Assembly: GCA_947643665.1 (NCBI GenBank)
Contig: CANRWW010000017.1
Coordinates: forward strand, 1-53,925
DNA from: an uncultured Porphyromonadaceae bacterium
GTDB lineage: Bacteria > Bacteroidota > Bacteroidia > Bacteroidales > Muribaculaceae
Length of the DNA: 53,925 nucleotides
Direction of reading: 5' to 3'
Shown here in pieces: positions 34,802-43,532 of this stretch. Made by a program: the position numbers and the translations under genes. Below the pieces are notes generated by a model. It saw only the letters and a program-made list of their open reading frames with translations, did not search any database and had not been told where the DNA came from. Numbering within the stretch: the first letter of the stretch is position 1; every line of letters begins with the position of its first letter.

Positions 34802-35527
34802 CTATCTGGCATTCTGTTTGATACGGACGGCATTGCTTACATATTCTGTAGGGAATGCCAAATTATATGTGTCAAACATTACGAATGTAATTACACGCTC
34901 TTCTCCAGTTGCGTTTGGTTTGACTTCAAAAGTGATTGTGTGGCCGGCATAGTTTATCTCAGCATTGAACCATTCATCTTTTCCTGCTGTCACATTTAAA
35001 GATTTATCAGCCTCGTCAAAACTAATCACACTGACACCTACCTCCTTGATTGCTTTTAAGAAATCGTCGTTATACAGGTAATTGTTGCTGTTGACCACAT
35101 CCCCGGGATGAAAAAAACCGATATCTGTAGGAGAGAATACGCAATAACTCGGATTGTTTTCAATATCTGTTTTTGCAACTTTTATTTTACCATCTGCATC
35201 TTTTGTCAACAAGTCCTCTGACGTGGCAAAACTGAAGTATGGCTGTGAACGGAAATTGTACACGATTGTTTTCTTACCTCCACTAACTCCAAATTCGGTG
35301 AATACATCATCATCTTTGAAAAGATGGTCTGTTTCCGGGAAAGTTTCAGTCCCATCCAGATCTTTCTCTTCGGCACCATCTTCCTTTTCAACCGTTGGCT
35401 GATCAGTCCTTGACGTTTCTTCTCCGGCGTTTGCCGCAGGTTCCTCATTTCCACATGCACACATTAAAAATGCTAGAACGGAAACAGATGCTACAAGCAG
35501 CATATTTAAGATTTTTTTTGCTCTCAT
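34802..35527 (-). CDS. Hypothetical lipoprotein with acidic linker
   Basis: A 241-residue predicted lipoprotein. The signal ends FLMCAC, with Cys22 or Cys24 available for lipidation. The next 45 residues are almost all Glu, Asp, Thr and Ala, probably a disordered spacer. The folded part (about residues 75-241) contains alternating strands but no recognised domain. The start MRAKKILNMLL is chosen over an ATG 36 bases upstream because it gives a normal signal peptide. It stands alone, with an unusual inverted repeat just upstream of its start. Function unknown. Confidence 0.75.
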   Translation of the reverse strand: MRAKKILNMLLVASVSVLAFLMCACGNEEPAANAGEETSRTDQPTVEKEDGAEEKDLDGTETFPETDHLFKDDDVFTEFGVSGGKKTIVYNFRSQPYFSFATSEDLLTKDADGKIKVAKTDIENNPSYCVFSPTDIGFFHPGDVVNSNNYLYNDDFLKAIKEVGVSVISFDEADKSLNVTAGKDEWFNAEINYAGHTITFEVKPNATGEERVITFVMFDTYNLAFPTEYVSNAVRIKQNAR

Positions 35528-35532
35528 AATAA

Positions 35533-35718
35533 TAAGTAAGTCATGAAAATTATTACGCATCAAATATCTAATAGGGCTTTATATTATCTGCGGCATTCTT
35601 TCGCCGCTTTTCGCCCTCATCTTCAGTTGTGTAGCCCGCTACACTCCTTCATCTTCGGACAAAAATCGGCTGAAAGCATGCTCTCAGATAATATAAAATA
35701 ATTTCCACGACTTACTTA
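35533..35718. repeat. Nested inverted repeat upstream of the lipoprotein gene
   Basis: Outer arms of 22 bases (35533-35554 with 35697-35718) match at 20 positions. Inner arms of 13 bases (35578-35590 with 35685-35697) match perfectly. The centre contains a further palindrome GTGTAG-CCCG-CTACAC (about 35630-35645) flanked by CATCTTC copies. The pattern resembles a small miniature transposon-like or cruciform element, but no target duplication was identified. Confidence 0.5.
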
Positions 35719-36337
35719 TAGGAATTATTTGTCTGTTTGAATTGAAGTTTATCTGACCCTCACCGTTACTTCTAGCCCAAGTATCAGTATGATAGTAATG
35801 TCCGTTGCATCTGCCATGCCATCCCTGCTGATACATTAGATATACCCGCCATCGCTTCGTGATGCTTTACTGCCTAATAATAAACAGGGACCTGGCTGTC
35901 TACCACACTTCCAAACTACAACTTAACCTGGATACTGTAATTTTTTTCATGGTTAGAACAAAATTAAATGTTATTTTTGCAATAAAAATGTTTGTATATG
36001 GGCAATGACAAGTAATATTGTCCAAAATTAACAAAACTACAGTTAAAAATAATTAAACACACATACGCAAACATATCTCATTTAAATACTTGGAATTTCA
36101 TTGCATGCGATATGGCACAATTGTCAATGGTTGTCTGAAATCTATATATAGATCGTAAGTGTCATCCACTTCTCTCAAATGGGAGACGTCCAAAGTAATC
36201 TTAATTATGAAAGAACATCCTGTCACATCCCCGCAATTTGATCAATCATCAATTTTTGTAAAATTATCCCATTTCGTTTACAATGTGACAAAACACGAAT
36301 ACGCCACGGCATAGCCACGGTTTTCATAAGCTATGGC
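35719..36337. other. Intergenic region with possible degenerate minus-strand coding remnant
   Basis: No intact gene is seen. On the minus strand, about 35690-35840 reads as an open stretch with protein-like content (for example GRCNGHYYHTDTWARSN), interrupted further upstream by stops in every frame near 35870-35930. This could be a decayed gene end or chance. The right part (36100-36337) is AT-rich. It holds a CATAGC/GCTATG repeat (36310-36315 with 36330-36335) just before the parE promoter. Confidence 0.3.
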
Positions 36338-36368
36338 TTTGCCATTTTATAGAATTTGGCTATCTTTG
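36338..36368 (+). promoter_or_regulatory. Promoter for the parE operon
   Basis: TTTG at 36338-36341, 19 bases, then TATCTTTG at 36361-36368. The ATG of parE follows 51 bases later, so the in-frame ATG at 36370 lies too close to the expected transcript start to be used. Confidence 0.85.
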
Positions 36369-36418
36369 TATGCCGCAAAAATATCCAGACAAGAGTGCGC
36401 ACCCCATCACAAAAGGCC

Positions 36419-38479
36419 ATGAACGAGCAGAACATATCAGAATTCAAACCGGAAACCGGCTCACAGGCTGGAGACAACATAGCAGCCGGGACACCGGATA
36501 TTTTTCAATTCGAGGGAAAGGAAGAGAACCAGTCTCCCGACACTCCTGTGGATTATGCCGAGGAAGACATCAAGACGCTTGACTGGCGCGAGCACATCCG
36601 CTTGCGTCCAGGCATGTATATCGGAAAACTAGGCGACGGCTCTTACAATGACGACGGCATATATGTGTTGCTGAAAGAAGTGCTTGACAATGCCATTGAC
36701 GAATATATGATGGGGTTCGGACGCCAGATTACAGTAGATGTTGATGGTCCGGCAGTAAAAGTGCGTGACCACGGGCGAGGGATACCATTGGGAAAACTTG
36801 TGGATGTAGCCTCAAAAATGAATACCGGAGCAAAATACGACTCCAAGGCATTCAAAAAATCAGTGGGCCTCAACGGTGTGGGCATAAAGGCTGTCAATGC
36901 GTTAAGCGACAGTTTCACTATCAGCTCACACCGCGACGGCATGATGCGCACCGCCACATTCGCCCGTGGAGAATTGCTCGAAGTAACTCCGGAAGTTGCC
37001 ACAGACGAACCGAACGGCACATTCGTGGAATTCACACCCGACAACACCATTTTCCGCGATTTCACCTACAACCATGAGTTCATCGTCACACTGCTTAAGA
37101 ACTACACATACCTGAATACAGGGCTTGCAATATATTTCAACGGGAAACGATACCTGTCACGCAACGGACTGCTTGACCTCTTAAAAGCCAATATGACCAA
37201 AGAGCCTCTTTACCCGGTTATACACCTGGAAGGGGAAGACATAGAGGTGGCGATAACACATGCCAACCAGTACGGCGAGGAATACTACTCTTTTGTCAAC
37301 GGGCAGCATACCACCCAGGGAGGCACACACCTGGCAGCGTTCAAAGAATCAGTGTCACGCACGATAAAAGACTATTTCAGCCGCAGTTTCGATTACTCTG
37401 ATATACGAAACGGCATGATAGCCGCCATCAGCATCAAAGTTGAAGAACCCGTGTTTGAATCACAGACCAAAACAAAACTCGGGTCAAGCGAAATGGGGAA
37501 GGATGGACCGACGGTGAACAAATACATCAGCGACTTCCTGAAAAAAGAACTTGACAACTACCTCCACAAGAACCTTGATACTTCGGATATAATATTAAAA
37601 AAAATACAGGAAAGCGAGCGTGAACGGAAAGCCATGGCAGGTGTTGCCAAGATAGCCCGCGAACGTGCGAAAAAAGTAAACCTGCACAACAGCAAATTGC
37701 GCGACTGCCGCATACACCTCAACGATCCGAAAGGAAAAAACGAAGAGCGTGAAGCACGGAAACTGGAATCGTCAATCTTCATCACCGAGGGAGACTCCGC
37801 ATCAGGATCCATCACTAAGATACGCGACGTGGAGACACAAGCCGTGTTCTCCCTCCGTGGCAAGCCATTGAACTCTTACGGCCTTACACGCAAGGTTGTA
37901 TATGAAAATGAAGAATTCAATCTCCTGCAGGCTGCACTTAACATAGAGGACGGCATAGACGGATTGCGGTACAACAATGTGATAATAGCCACCGATGCCG
38001 ATGTGGACGGCATGCACATACGCCTGCTGCTGCTCACATTCTTCCTTCAGTTCTTCCCTGACCTTGTAAAAAAAGGCCATGTATACGTATTGCAGACACC
38101 CCTTTTCCGTGTGCGCGACCGAAACGCCATGAAACGTTCCGGAAAGAAAAACCGCAAAGGGAAAGAAGGAAACGCCGCCACAAACGACGAACTGCCATCA
38201 ACTGTATATTGTTACTCCGACGAAGAACGAATAAAAGCCATAGACCGTTTCGGGGCATCGGCAGAAATAACACGCTTCAAAGGCCTGGGAGAAATTTCGC
38301 CTGACGAATTCCGTGGATTCATCGGACCCGGAATGCGCCTTGACAGGGTGACACTACGCAAAGAGGACGGCGTGGCGGAACTCCTTGAATTTTACATGGG
38401 CAAAAACACATCAGACCGCCAGAATTTCATCATTGACAATCTGGTTGTGGAAGATGACTCAGAAATAATAACTACGTGA
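36419..38479 (+). CDS. parE: DNA topoisomerase IV subunit B
   Basis: A 686-residue type IIA topoisomerase ATPase subunit. The GHKL ATPase has [11 protein letters not shown] (N box), RDHGRGIP and [13 protein letters not shown] (glycine boxes). The transducer domain includes the QTKTKLGSS loop with the catalytic Lys. The Toprim domain has [10 protein letters not shown] and [11 protein letters not shown] for metal binding. The protein lacks the long GyrB insertions. The neighbouring order parE-coaD-S41 protease is familiar from Bacteroides, which favours ParE over GyrB. The first 70 or so residues form an acidic, low-complexity extension. With ParC it separates linked daughter chromosomes. Confidence 0.9.
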   Translation: MNEQNISEFKPETGSQAGDNIAAGTPDIFQFEGKEENQSPDTPVDYAEEDIKTLDWREHIRLRPGMYIGKLGDGSYNDDGIYVLLKEVLDNAIDEYMMGFGRQITVDVDGPAVKVRDHGRGIPLGKLVDVASKMNTGAKYDSKAFKKSVGLNGVGIKAVNALSDSFTISSHRDGMMRTATFARGELLEVTPEVATDEPNGTFVEFTPDNTIFRDFTYNHEFIVTLLKNYTYLNTGLAIYFNGKRYLSRNGLLDLLKANMTKEPLYPVIHLEGEDIEVAITHANQYGEEYYSFVNGQHTTQGGTHLAAFKESVSRTIKDYFSRSFDYSDIRNGMIAAISIKVEEPVFESQTKTKLGSSEMGKDGPTVNKYISDFLKKELDNYLHKNLDTSDIILKKIQESERERKAMAGVAKIARERAKKVNLHNSKLRDCRIHLNDPKGKNEEREARKLESSIFITEGDSASGSITKIRDVETQAVFSLRGKPLNSYGLTRKVVYENEEFNLLQAALNIEDGIDGLRYNNVIIATDADVDGMHIRLLLLTFFLQFFPDLVKKGHVYVLQTPLFRVRDRNAMKRSGKKNRKGKEGNAATNDELPSTVYCYSDEERIKAIDRFGASAEITRFKGLGEISPDEFRGFIGPGMRLDRVTLRKEDGVAELLEFYMGKNTSDRQNFIIDNLVVEDDSEIITT

Positions 38480-38985
38480 ACGACATAATTTCAGAAAACG
38501 CCACCGAACGGGAAAACATCATTGAGCCGCGCACCGCTCTTTTCGCAGGCTCATTCGACCCCTTCACCATCGGGCACCAGTCCATCGTAGACCGCGGGCT
38601 GGAAATTTTCGACAGGATAATTATCGGAATAGGAGTCAACGCACAAAAAAAAGGATGGCAACCCATGGCTGAACGTCGGACTGCCATAGAGCAGCTTTAC
38701 AGCCATGAAAACCGCGTTTCCGTAATAGAATTTGACAGCCTCACCACAGATACCGCCCGGCTATGCGGGGCAAAATTTCTTCTGCGGGGCGTAAGATCGG
38801 TGACAGACTTCGAGTATGAACGCACATTGGCAGACATCAACCGCAACCTTTCAGGCATTGAAACCGTTTTAATTTATGCATTGCCCTCGTTGGCACACAT
38901 CAGTTCGTCTATGGTGCGCGAACTGGCTTCATATGGCGCCGATATATCGAAATATCTGCCCGTGCCGACAGACACAGCCAGATAG
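38476..38985 (+). CDS. coaD: Phosphopantetheine adenylyltransferase
   Basis: A 169-residue nucleotidyltransferase for the penultimate step of coenzyme A synthesis. The core begins [19 protein letters not shown] with the TxGH nucleotide-binding motif. The C-terminal [21 protein letters not shown] motif is typical. It starts with GTG overlapping the parE stop (GTGA), so it is translationally coupled. The ~15 residues before the conserved core are extra compared with most family members. No later start would keep the first beta strand. Confidence 0.94.
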   Translation: MNDIISENATERENIIEPRTALFAGSFDPFTIGHQSIVDRGLEIFDRIIIGIGVNAQKKGWQPMAERRTAIEQLYSHENRVSVIEFDSLTTDTARLCGAKFLLRGVRSVTDFEYERTLADINRNLSGIETVLIYALPSLAHISSSMVRELASYGADISKYLPVPTDTAR

Positions 38986-39041
38986 CCACGGAAACTGCAT
39001 GGAACCACACACTTTTTATATTCAACTATAGATAAAGAGAG

Positions 39042-40682
39042 ATGAAACGATTCTTCATATTTGCTTCAGCAGCCATAGCATTCATGGCATCAGCCCAGAT
39101 TTTCTCACCACGCGGAGAAAACCAGGACAGGCCCCAACTGCCCCCCGACCAGAAACTACGTTTTGCAGAAAAGGTAATAGAGACATATTACGTGGATTCT
39201 GTAAACACCGACAAAATCGTAACCGAGGCTATCGTTGCGATGCTAAAAGAACTTGACCCTCATTCCTCATATTCAGACCCAGAGGAAACACGTGAACTCA
39301 CCATACCGCTAGAAGGCAACTTCAGCGGCATCGGCATACAATTCAACATGCTGAATGACACACTGTTTGTAATACAGACAACCTCAGGAGGTCCCTCCGA
39401 AAAAGTTGGTATACTCCCGGGAGACCGCATCCTGCAGGCGGGAGATTCAATCCTGTCTGGCGTCAAAAGCCCAAACTCACGCATCCTGCGTATACTGAGA
39501 GGACCAAAAGGCTCGCAAGTAGGCCTGAAAGTTCTTCGCAAAGGGGTTGCCGAACCGCTTGCTTTCAATATCACCAGAGACGACATCCCCGTCTACAGCA
39601 TTGACGCCTCATATATGGCAGATCCGGCTACCGGTTACATCAGGATATCGCGTTTTGCCGAAGGCACAGAGAAGGAATTTGTCAAAGCTCTGGCAGAATT
39701 GCGCAAACAGGGCATGAAAAATCTTATCATTGACCTTGAGGACAACGGTGGAGGGTTTCTGAACGCAGCCACCGACCTTGCGTCCCATTTTCTGGACAAA
39801 GGAGATCTAATAGTATATACGGACGCGCCAAAAATGGGAACCCACAATTATGTGGTCGAAAAAAACGGCGACATGCGCGATGGCAAACTCGTGATAATGG
39901 CCAACCAATATAGCGCCTCCGCAAGTGAAATCCTTTCCGGAGCCGTACAGGACAATGACCGCGGGCTAGTAGTCGGGCGGCGCACTTTCGGAAAAGGGCT
40001 TGTACAACGCCCGTTCCCCATGCCAGACGGATCCATGATCCGCCTTACCGTGTCACGCTACTACACCCCATCGGGTCGTTCCATACAGAAACCATATACG
40101 GCAGGAGACGGCGATGACTACCGCAAAGACATATTGCACAGATATGAGGCAGGAGAATTCTCGTCGGCAGACTCTGTGCACCTTCCTGATTCACTCCGCT
40201 ACGAGACACTGCACAACAAGCGCCCGGTATATGGAGGTGGAGGCATAATGCCCGACCAGTTCGTGCCCATAGATACCACGTCATTCTCACCATATTATAG
40301 AGACTTGGTAGCAAAAGGCATCATCAGCCGATACAGCATCACATATGTCGACACCCACCGAAAAGAACTTAAAAAAGAATATCCAACCGAGCAAACATTC
40401 ATTGACGGATTTGAAGTCAGCCCCGACATGATGCAGGAAATAGTGAAGATGGGGGAAAATGACAGCGTAAAATACAACGCGGAACAATTCGACCGTTCCG
40501 CCCCAATGATGCGCACCATAATAAAAGGGATCATCGGACGCGACCTCTTCACCACCTCCACCTATTTCAAGATAGTAAACCCGGCCCTAAACCCTGTCTA
40601 TCGCGAAAGTCTGCAACTGATAAACGATGACGAACGTTACAGGCAGCTGCTGACACACGGACGCGATTATAGCAATAAATAA
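39042..40682 (+). CDS. S41 family C-terminal processing protease
   Basis: A 546-residue periplasmic serine protease of the CtpA/Prc type. The N-terminal signal peptide runs to about ASAQ (residue 19). A PDZ domain follows (about 85-170, ending in VLRKG). The S41 core contains NQYSASASEILSGAVQ with the catalytic Ser and FGKGLVQ with the catalytic Lys. The C-terminal 180 residues form an extra domain common in Bacteroidota homologues. Members trim envelope proteins. It is downstream of coaD by 56 bases and likely in the same operon. Confidence 0.93.
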   Translation: MKRFFIFASAAIAFMASAQIFSPRGENQDRPQLPPDQKLRFAEKVIETYYVDSVNTDKIVTEAIVAMLKELDPHSSYSDPEETRELTIPLEGNFSGIGIQFNMLNDTLFVIQTTSGGPSEKVGILPGDRILQAGDSILSGVKSPNSRILRILRGPKGSQVGLKVLRKGVAEPLAFNITRDDIPVYSIDASYMADPATGYIRISRFAEGTEKEFVKALAELRKQGMKNLIIDLEDNGGGFLNAATDLASHFLDKGDLIVYTDAPKMGTHNYVVEKNGDMRDGKLVIMANQYSASASEILSGAVQDNDRGLVVGRRTFGKGLVQRPFPMPDGSMIRLTVSRYYTPSGRSIQKPYTAGDGDDYRKDILHRYEAGEFSSADSVHLPDSLRYETLHNKRPVYGGGGIMPDQFVPIDTTSFSPYYRDLVAKGIISRYSITYVDTHRKELKKEYPTEQTFIDGFEVSPDMMQEIVKMGENDSVKYNAEQFDRSAPMMRTIIKGIIGRDLFTTSTYFKIVNPALNPVYRESLQLINDDERYRQLLTHGRDYSNK

Positions 40683-40833
40683 ACCTATTGCAAACCCGCC
40701 AGACAATTGTGCGACGGATCAAATCAAGTAAAACATTCCAAAATTAAGCCAAAACGGACAGCAGAGATGCAAAAGAAAGTTAACGCCACGTCACTTTTAA
40801 TGGCACTTCACCTGCCAGCAACAAACTAAAGCG

Positions 40834-40841
40834 TAACTTTG
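40834..40841 (+). promoter_or_regulatory. -7 box for the acyl-CoA synthetase gene
   Basis: TAACTTTG followed by CACC, 101 bases upstream of the ATG at 40943. No clear -33 element. Confidence 0.65.
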
Positions 40842-40942
40842 CACCGCCAATGACATACGCAGAGGCATTAATCTCTCTTACTCCCGGAACCAACAGACAC
40901 GGAGATAGTCCAAGGTTCCGCAGCACCTATTAACCACTGAAC

Positions 40943-42745
40943 ATGGCAAATATTCTCACAACCCTTGTCGAAAGACAGAGCAGAAAATATAGCAACCGCG
41001 CCGCCATTTACCGGCGCACCCCCCGAGGAGAATGGCTCCCTTACAGCTGGACAGAATTGGGCAATATGGTCGATCAGGCCGCATGCGCCCTTGAAATACT
41101 GGGACTGAAAGAAGAGCAACGTATAGCAGTCTTCTCTCAAAACGACCCTGATATCATCGTTACGGACCTTGCCGCATTCGCCAATCGTGCCGTCCCCGTC
41201 AGCATATATGCCACCTCATCTCCACAACAGGTAGAATACATCGTCAGGGATTCTGGAGCAGAAATACTCTTTGTAGGCAGCCAGGAGCAGTATCATATCG
41301 CCCTTAAGGTAATGGACAAAGTGGCATGTCTACGTCAGATAGTGGCATTCTGTGAAGTGGCACGTGAAGACGGAGACAAAACAACAATGACATTCAACCA
41401 GCTGCTGGAACTCGGAAAAGCTGCCACGGCAGACTGCCATGCAGAAGTCAGACGCCGCACGGCAGCAGCTACCCCCGATGACATTGCCACACTTCTTTAT
41501 ACATCCGGCACTACCGGAGATCCCAAGGGTGCGATATTGCCTCATTCTTGCTTCAACGCCGCCATTGAGATACACCACCAGCGCCTGACCTCGATTTCAG
41601 ACGCTGATACATCGCTATGCTTCCTTCCCTTGAGCCATATATTCGAAAAAGCATGGACTTTCTTCTGTCTTGACTGCGGCATCCGTGTCTATGTCAATGC
41701 AGATCCCAAAGAGATACAGAACACCATTCGCGAGGTGCGCCCTACATGCATGTGTTCCGTGCCACGTTTCTGGGAAAAAGCCTATGCGGCAATCCAGGAA
41801 AAGATGAGCCGCATGAAGCCAGTCAGCCGCTGGATGTGCGCGCGCGCATTAAAAATCGGGCGCAAACGCAATCTGGAATATGTGCGTCTCGGAAAGAAAG
41901 TGCCGGCATGGCTCGAAACACGCTACAGGTTCTATGACAAACGTGTATTTGCCAAAGTACGCCGCATCATGGGTATAGAACACGGCAACATATTCCCCAC
42001 AGCTGGGGCGCCACTCAGCGCCGCAATCACAGAGTTTTTCCGCACAATGGATGTGCCTATCGTGATTGGCTACGGTCTCTCGGAAACCACTGCCACAGTA
42101 AGCTGCTACCCCGATACAGGTTATGAAATAGGCACCGTTGGCACCCTGCTTCCAGGAATAGAAGTCAAGATAGGAGCTGAGAACGAAATACTTGTGAAAG
42201 GCCCTACTGTAATGCGCGGATACTTCAACAAACCTGAAGAGACAGCCAACTCATTCACTGAAGACGGATTTTTCCGTACCGGCGATGCCGGATATTTCGA
42301 CGGACAGGGAGCACTTGTACTCACCGAACGTATAAAGGATCTTTTCAAAACGTCAAACGGCAAATATATAGCCCCACAAGCTATAGAAAGCCGCCTTGGA
42401 GAAGACAAATATATTGAGCAGGTGGCAGTGATCGGCGACAACCGTAAGTTTGTCACAGCCATCATAGTGCCTGCCGTAGAAGCTATAAAAGAATATGCCC
42501 AACGGAAAAAAATACAATACCGTTCGCTTGAAGAATTGCTCAAAAACACTCAGGTGCGAGATCTTATAAGCCGACGCATAGAAACTCTCCAGGAGGGACT
42601 GGCTTCATTCGAGAAGATCAAAAAGTTCACTCTGCTCCCCAACGAGTTCACCATGGAGGCGGGAGAGCTGACAAACACTTTGAAAATACGCCGTCCGGTA
42701 ATCAACCGCCACTATGCTTCGGAAATCGAAGCCATGTATGCCTGA
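40943..42745 (+). CDS. Long-chain fatty acid-CoA ligase (AMP-forming)
   Basis: A 600-residue adenylate-forming enzyme. The P-loop motif LLYTSGTTGDPKGAIL lies near residue 185. The core motifs continue with GYGLSETTA (about 377) and FFRTGDAGYF (about 445), and ERIKDLFKTSNGKYIAPQ is the hinge and A8 motif. An insertion around residues 290-340 and the whole architecture match the bacterial FadD15/ACSBG-like branch of long-chain acyl-CoA synthetases. It would activate exogenous or recycled fatty acids for phospholipid synthesis. It is monocistronic, ending in a 29-bp hairpin. Confidence 0.92.
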   Translation: MANILTTLVERQSRKYSNRAAIYRRTPRGEWLPYSWTELGNMVDQAACALEILGLKEEQRIAVFSQNDPDIIVTDLAAFANRAVPVSIYATSSPQQVEYIVRDSGAEILFVGSQEQYHIALKVMDKVACLRQIVAFCEVAREDGDKTTMTFNQLLELGKAATADCHAEVRRRTAAATPDDIATLLYTSGTTGDPKGAILPHSCFNAAIEIHHQRLTSISDADTSLCFLPLSHIFEKAWTFFCLDCGIRVYVNADPKEIQNTIREVRPTCMCSVPRFWEKAYAAIQEKMSRMKPVSRWMCARALKIGRKRNLEYVRLGKKVPAWLETRYRFYDKRVFAKVRRIMGIEHGNIFPTAGAPLSAAITEFFRTMDVPIVIGYGLSETTATVSCYPDTGYEIGTVGTLLPGIEVKIGAENEILVKGPTVMRGYFNKPEETANSFTEDGFFRTGDAGYFDGQGALVLTERIKDLFKTSNGKYIAPQAIESRLGEDKYIEQVAVIGDNRKFVTAIIVPAVEAIKEYAQRKKIQYRSLEELLKNTQVRDLISRRIETLQEGLASFEKIKKFTLLPNEFTMEAGELTNTLKIRRPVINRHYASEIEAMYA

Positions 42746-42776
42746 CCTATCAAGTCCGTTTACTACTGGGACATAA

Positions 42777-42840
42777 CATATATACATAACACAGGCGATG
42801 TGCCGGATAATCGGCACATCGCCTGTGTTATGTATATATG
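42777..42840. terminator. 29-bp perfect hairpin after the acyl-CoA synthetase gene
   Basis: Perfect 29-bp inverted repeat (42777-42805 with 42812-42840) with a six-base loop GATAAT, 31 bases past the ligase stop and 48 bases past the stop of the convergent mini-protein gene. The inner stem AGGCGATGTGCCG repeats the stem of the terminator at 2102-2135. Confidence 0.88.
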
Positions 42841-42888
42841 GATGATACTTACAGCAACATCCTTATAATGCAAAATAAGCTACAATAA

Positions 42889-43224
42889 TCAAAGGGTTAT
42901 ACGACGGGTCGTTGAACCGGCACGCAGAATATATATACCCCTTGACTCAAGTTTTATACGGTGCATACCAGGTTTAAGGCTTTCACGGGAAATGAGTTGC
43001 CCAAGAATGGAAAAAATCTTTACAGTGACAGGCTTCTCACTTGATATATATATATAACCGTCGGCTACGACAATGCTGACCTCAGATTCAGTGTCGAAAC
43101 TTTGCACGACAGCAGGACGCGGCGAGCTTACCTCCTCCCAAGTTGCCATTTGGGCGGCAGTACCATCCATACCGCATGCCGCCATAACAACTGCTGCTAT
43201 CAATATTTTACGCCACTTTCTCAT
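42889..43224 (-). CDS. Mini-protein consisting mainly of a T9SS sorting domain
   Basis: A 111-residue secreted protein. The signal peptide ends near GTAAQ (residue 25). A linker of about 20 residues is followed immediately by a sequence with the T9SS type A C-terminal pattern: VSIVVADGYIYI, VKIFSILGQLISRE, GMHRIKL, SRGIYILRA and a basic end TTRRITL. There is no other domain. Most T9SS cargo carry an enzyme or adhesin before this signal. Possible roles are a decoy, a processed adaptor, or the remnant of a larger gene. It has its own promoter, including a -33 element, which argues against a random remnant. Confidence 0.72.
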   Translation of the reverse strand: MRKWRKILIAAVVMAACGMDGTAAQMATWEEVSSPRPAVVQSFDTESEVSIVVADGYIYISSEKPVTVKIFSILGQLISRESLKPGMHRIKLESRGIYILRAGSTTRRITL

Positions 43225-43241
43225 CTTGGATATTCAACTCA

Positions 43242-43273
43242 CAAAATTAAAAAAATTTTCTATTCTCTCCAAA
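43242..43273 (-). promoter_or_regulatory. Promoter for the T9SS mini-protein
   Basis: The minus strand carries TTTG (43270-43273), 20 bases, then TAATTTTG (43242-43249), followed by TGAG. The start codon at 43224 is 17 bases further on, so the leader would be short. Bases 43274-43532, up to the next gene, show no other clear signal. Confidence 0.7.
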
Positions 43274-43532
43274 ACAACTTTTCAGTCCCATTGTTAAAAT
43301 ATTTGTCTGGAGAGACATTCCCTGCCATTATTCAACTATTATGAACAGATACAGATTGTATTACGGGAAATAATTCATACATTTGCGGTAATTTGCCGGG
43401 GAAGTTTCTGCCATATATCTCAGGCCACTGGCCTAAGTGCATGATTACAGACCGGAAATTAGTCTGAATCGTTGCCAAAAACATGCAACTGATCAAAATA
43501 TAAGACTGTTCATCAGCAAAGAAGTTTATTCG

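Noticed and set aside
35581-35700. Inner palindrome as simple transcription terminator for an upstream gene
   Set aside because: No intact gene ends nearby, and the nested arms extend much further than a terminator would.
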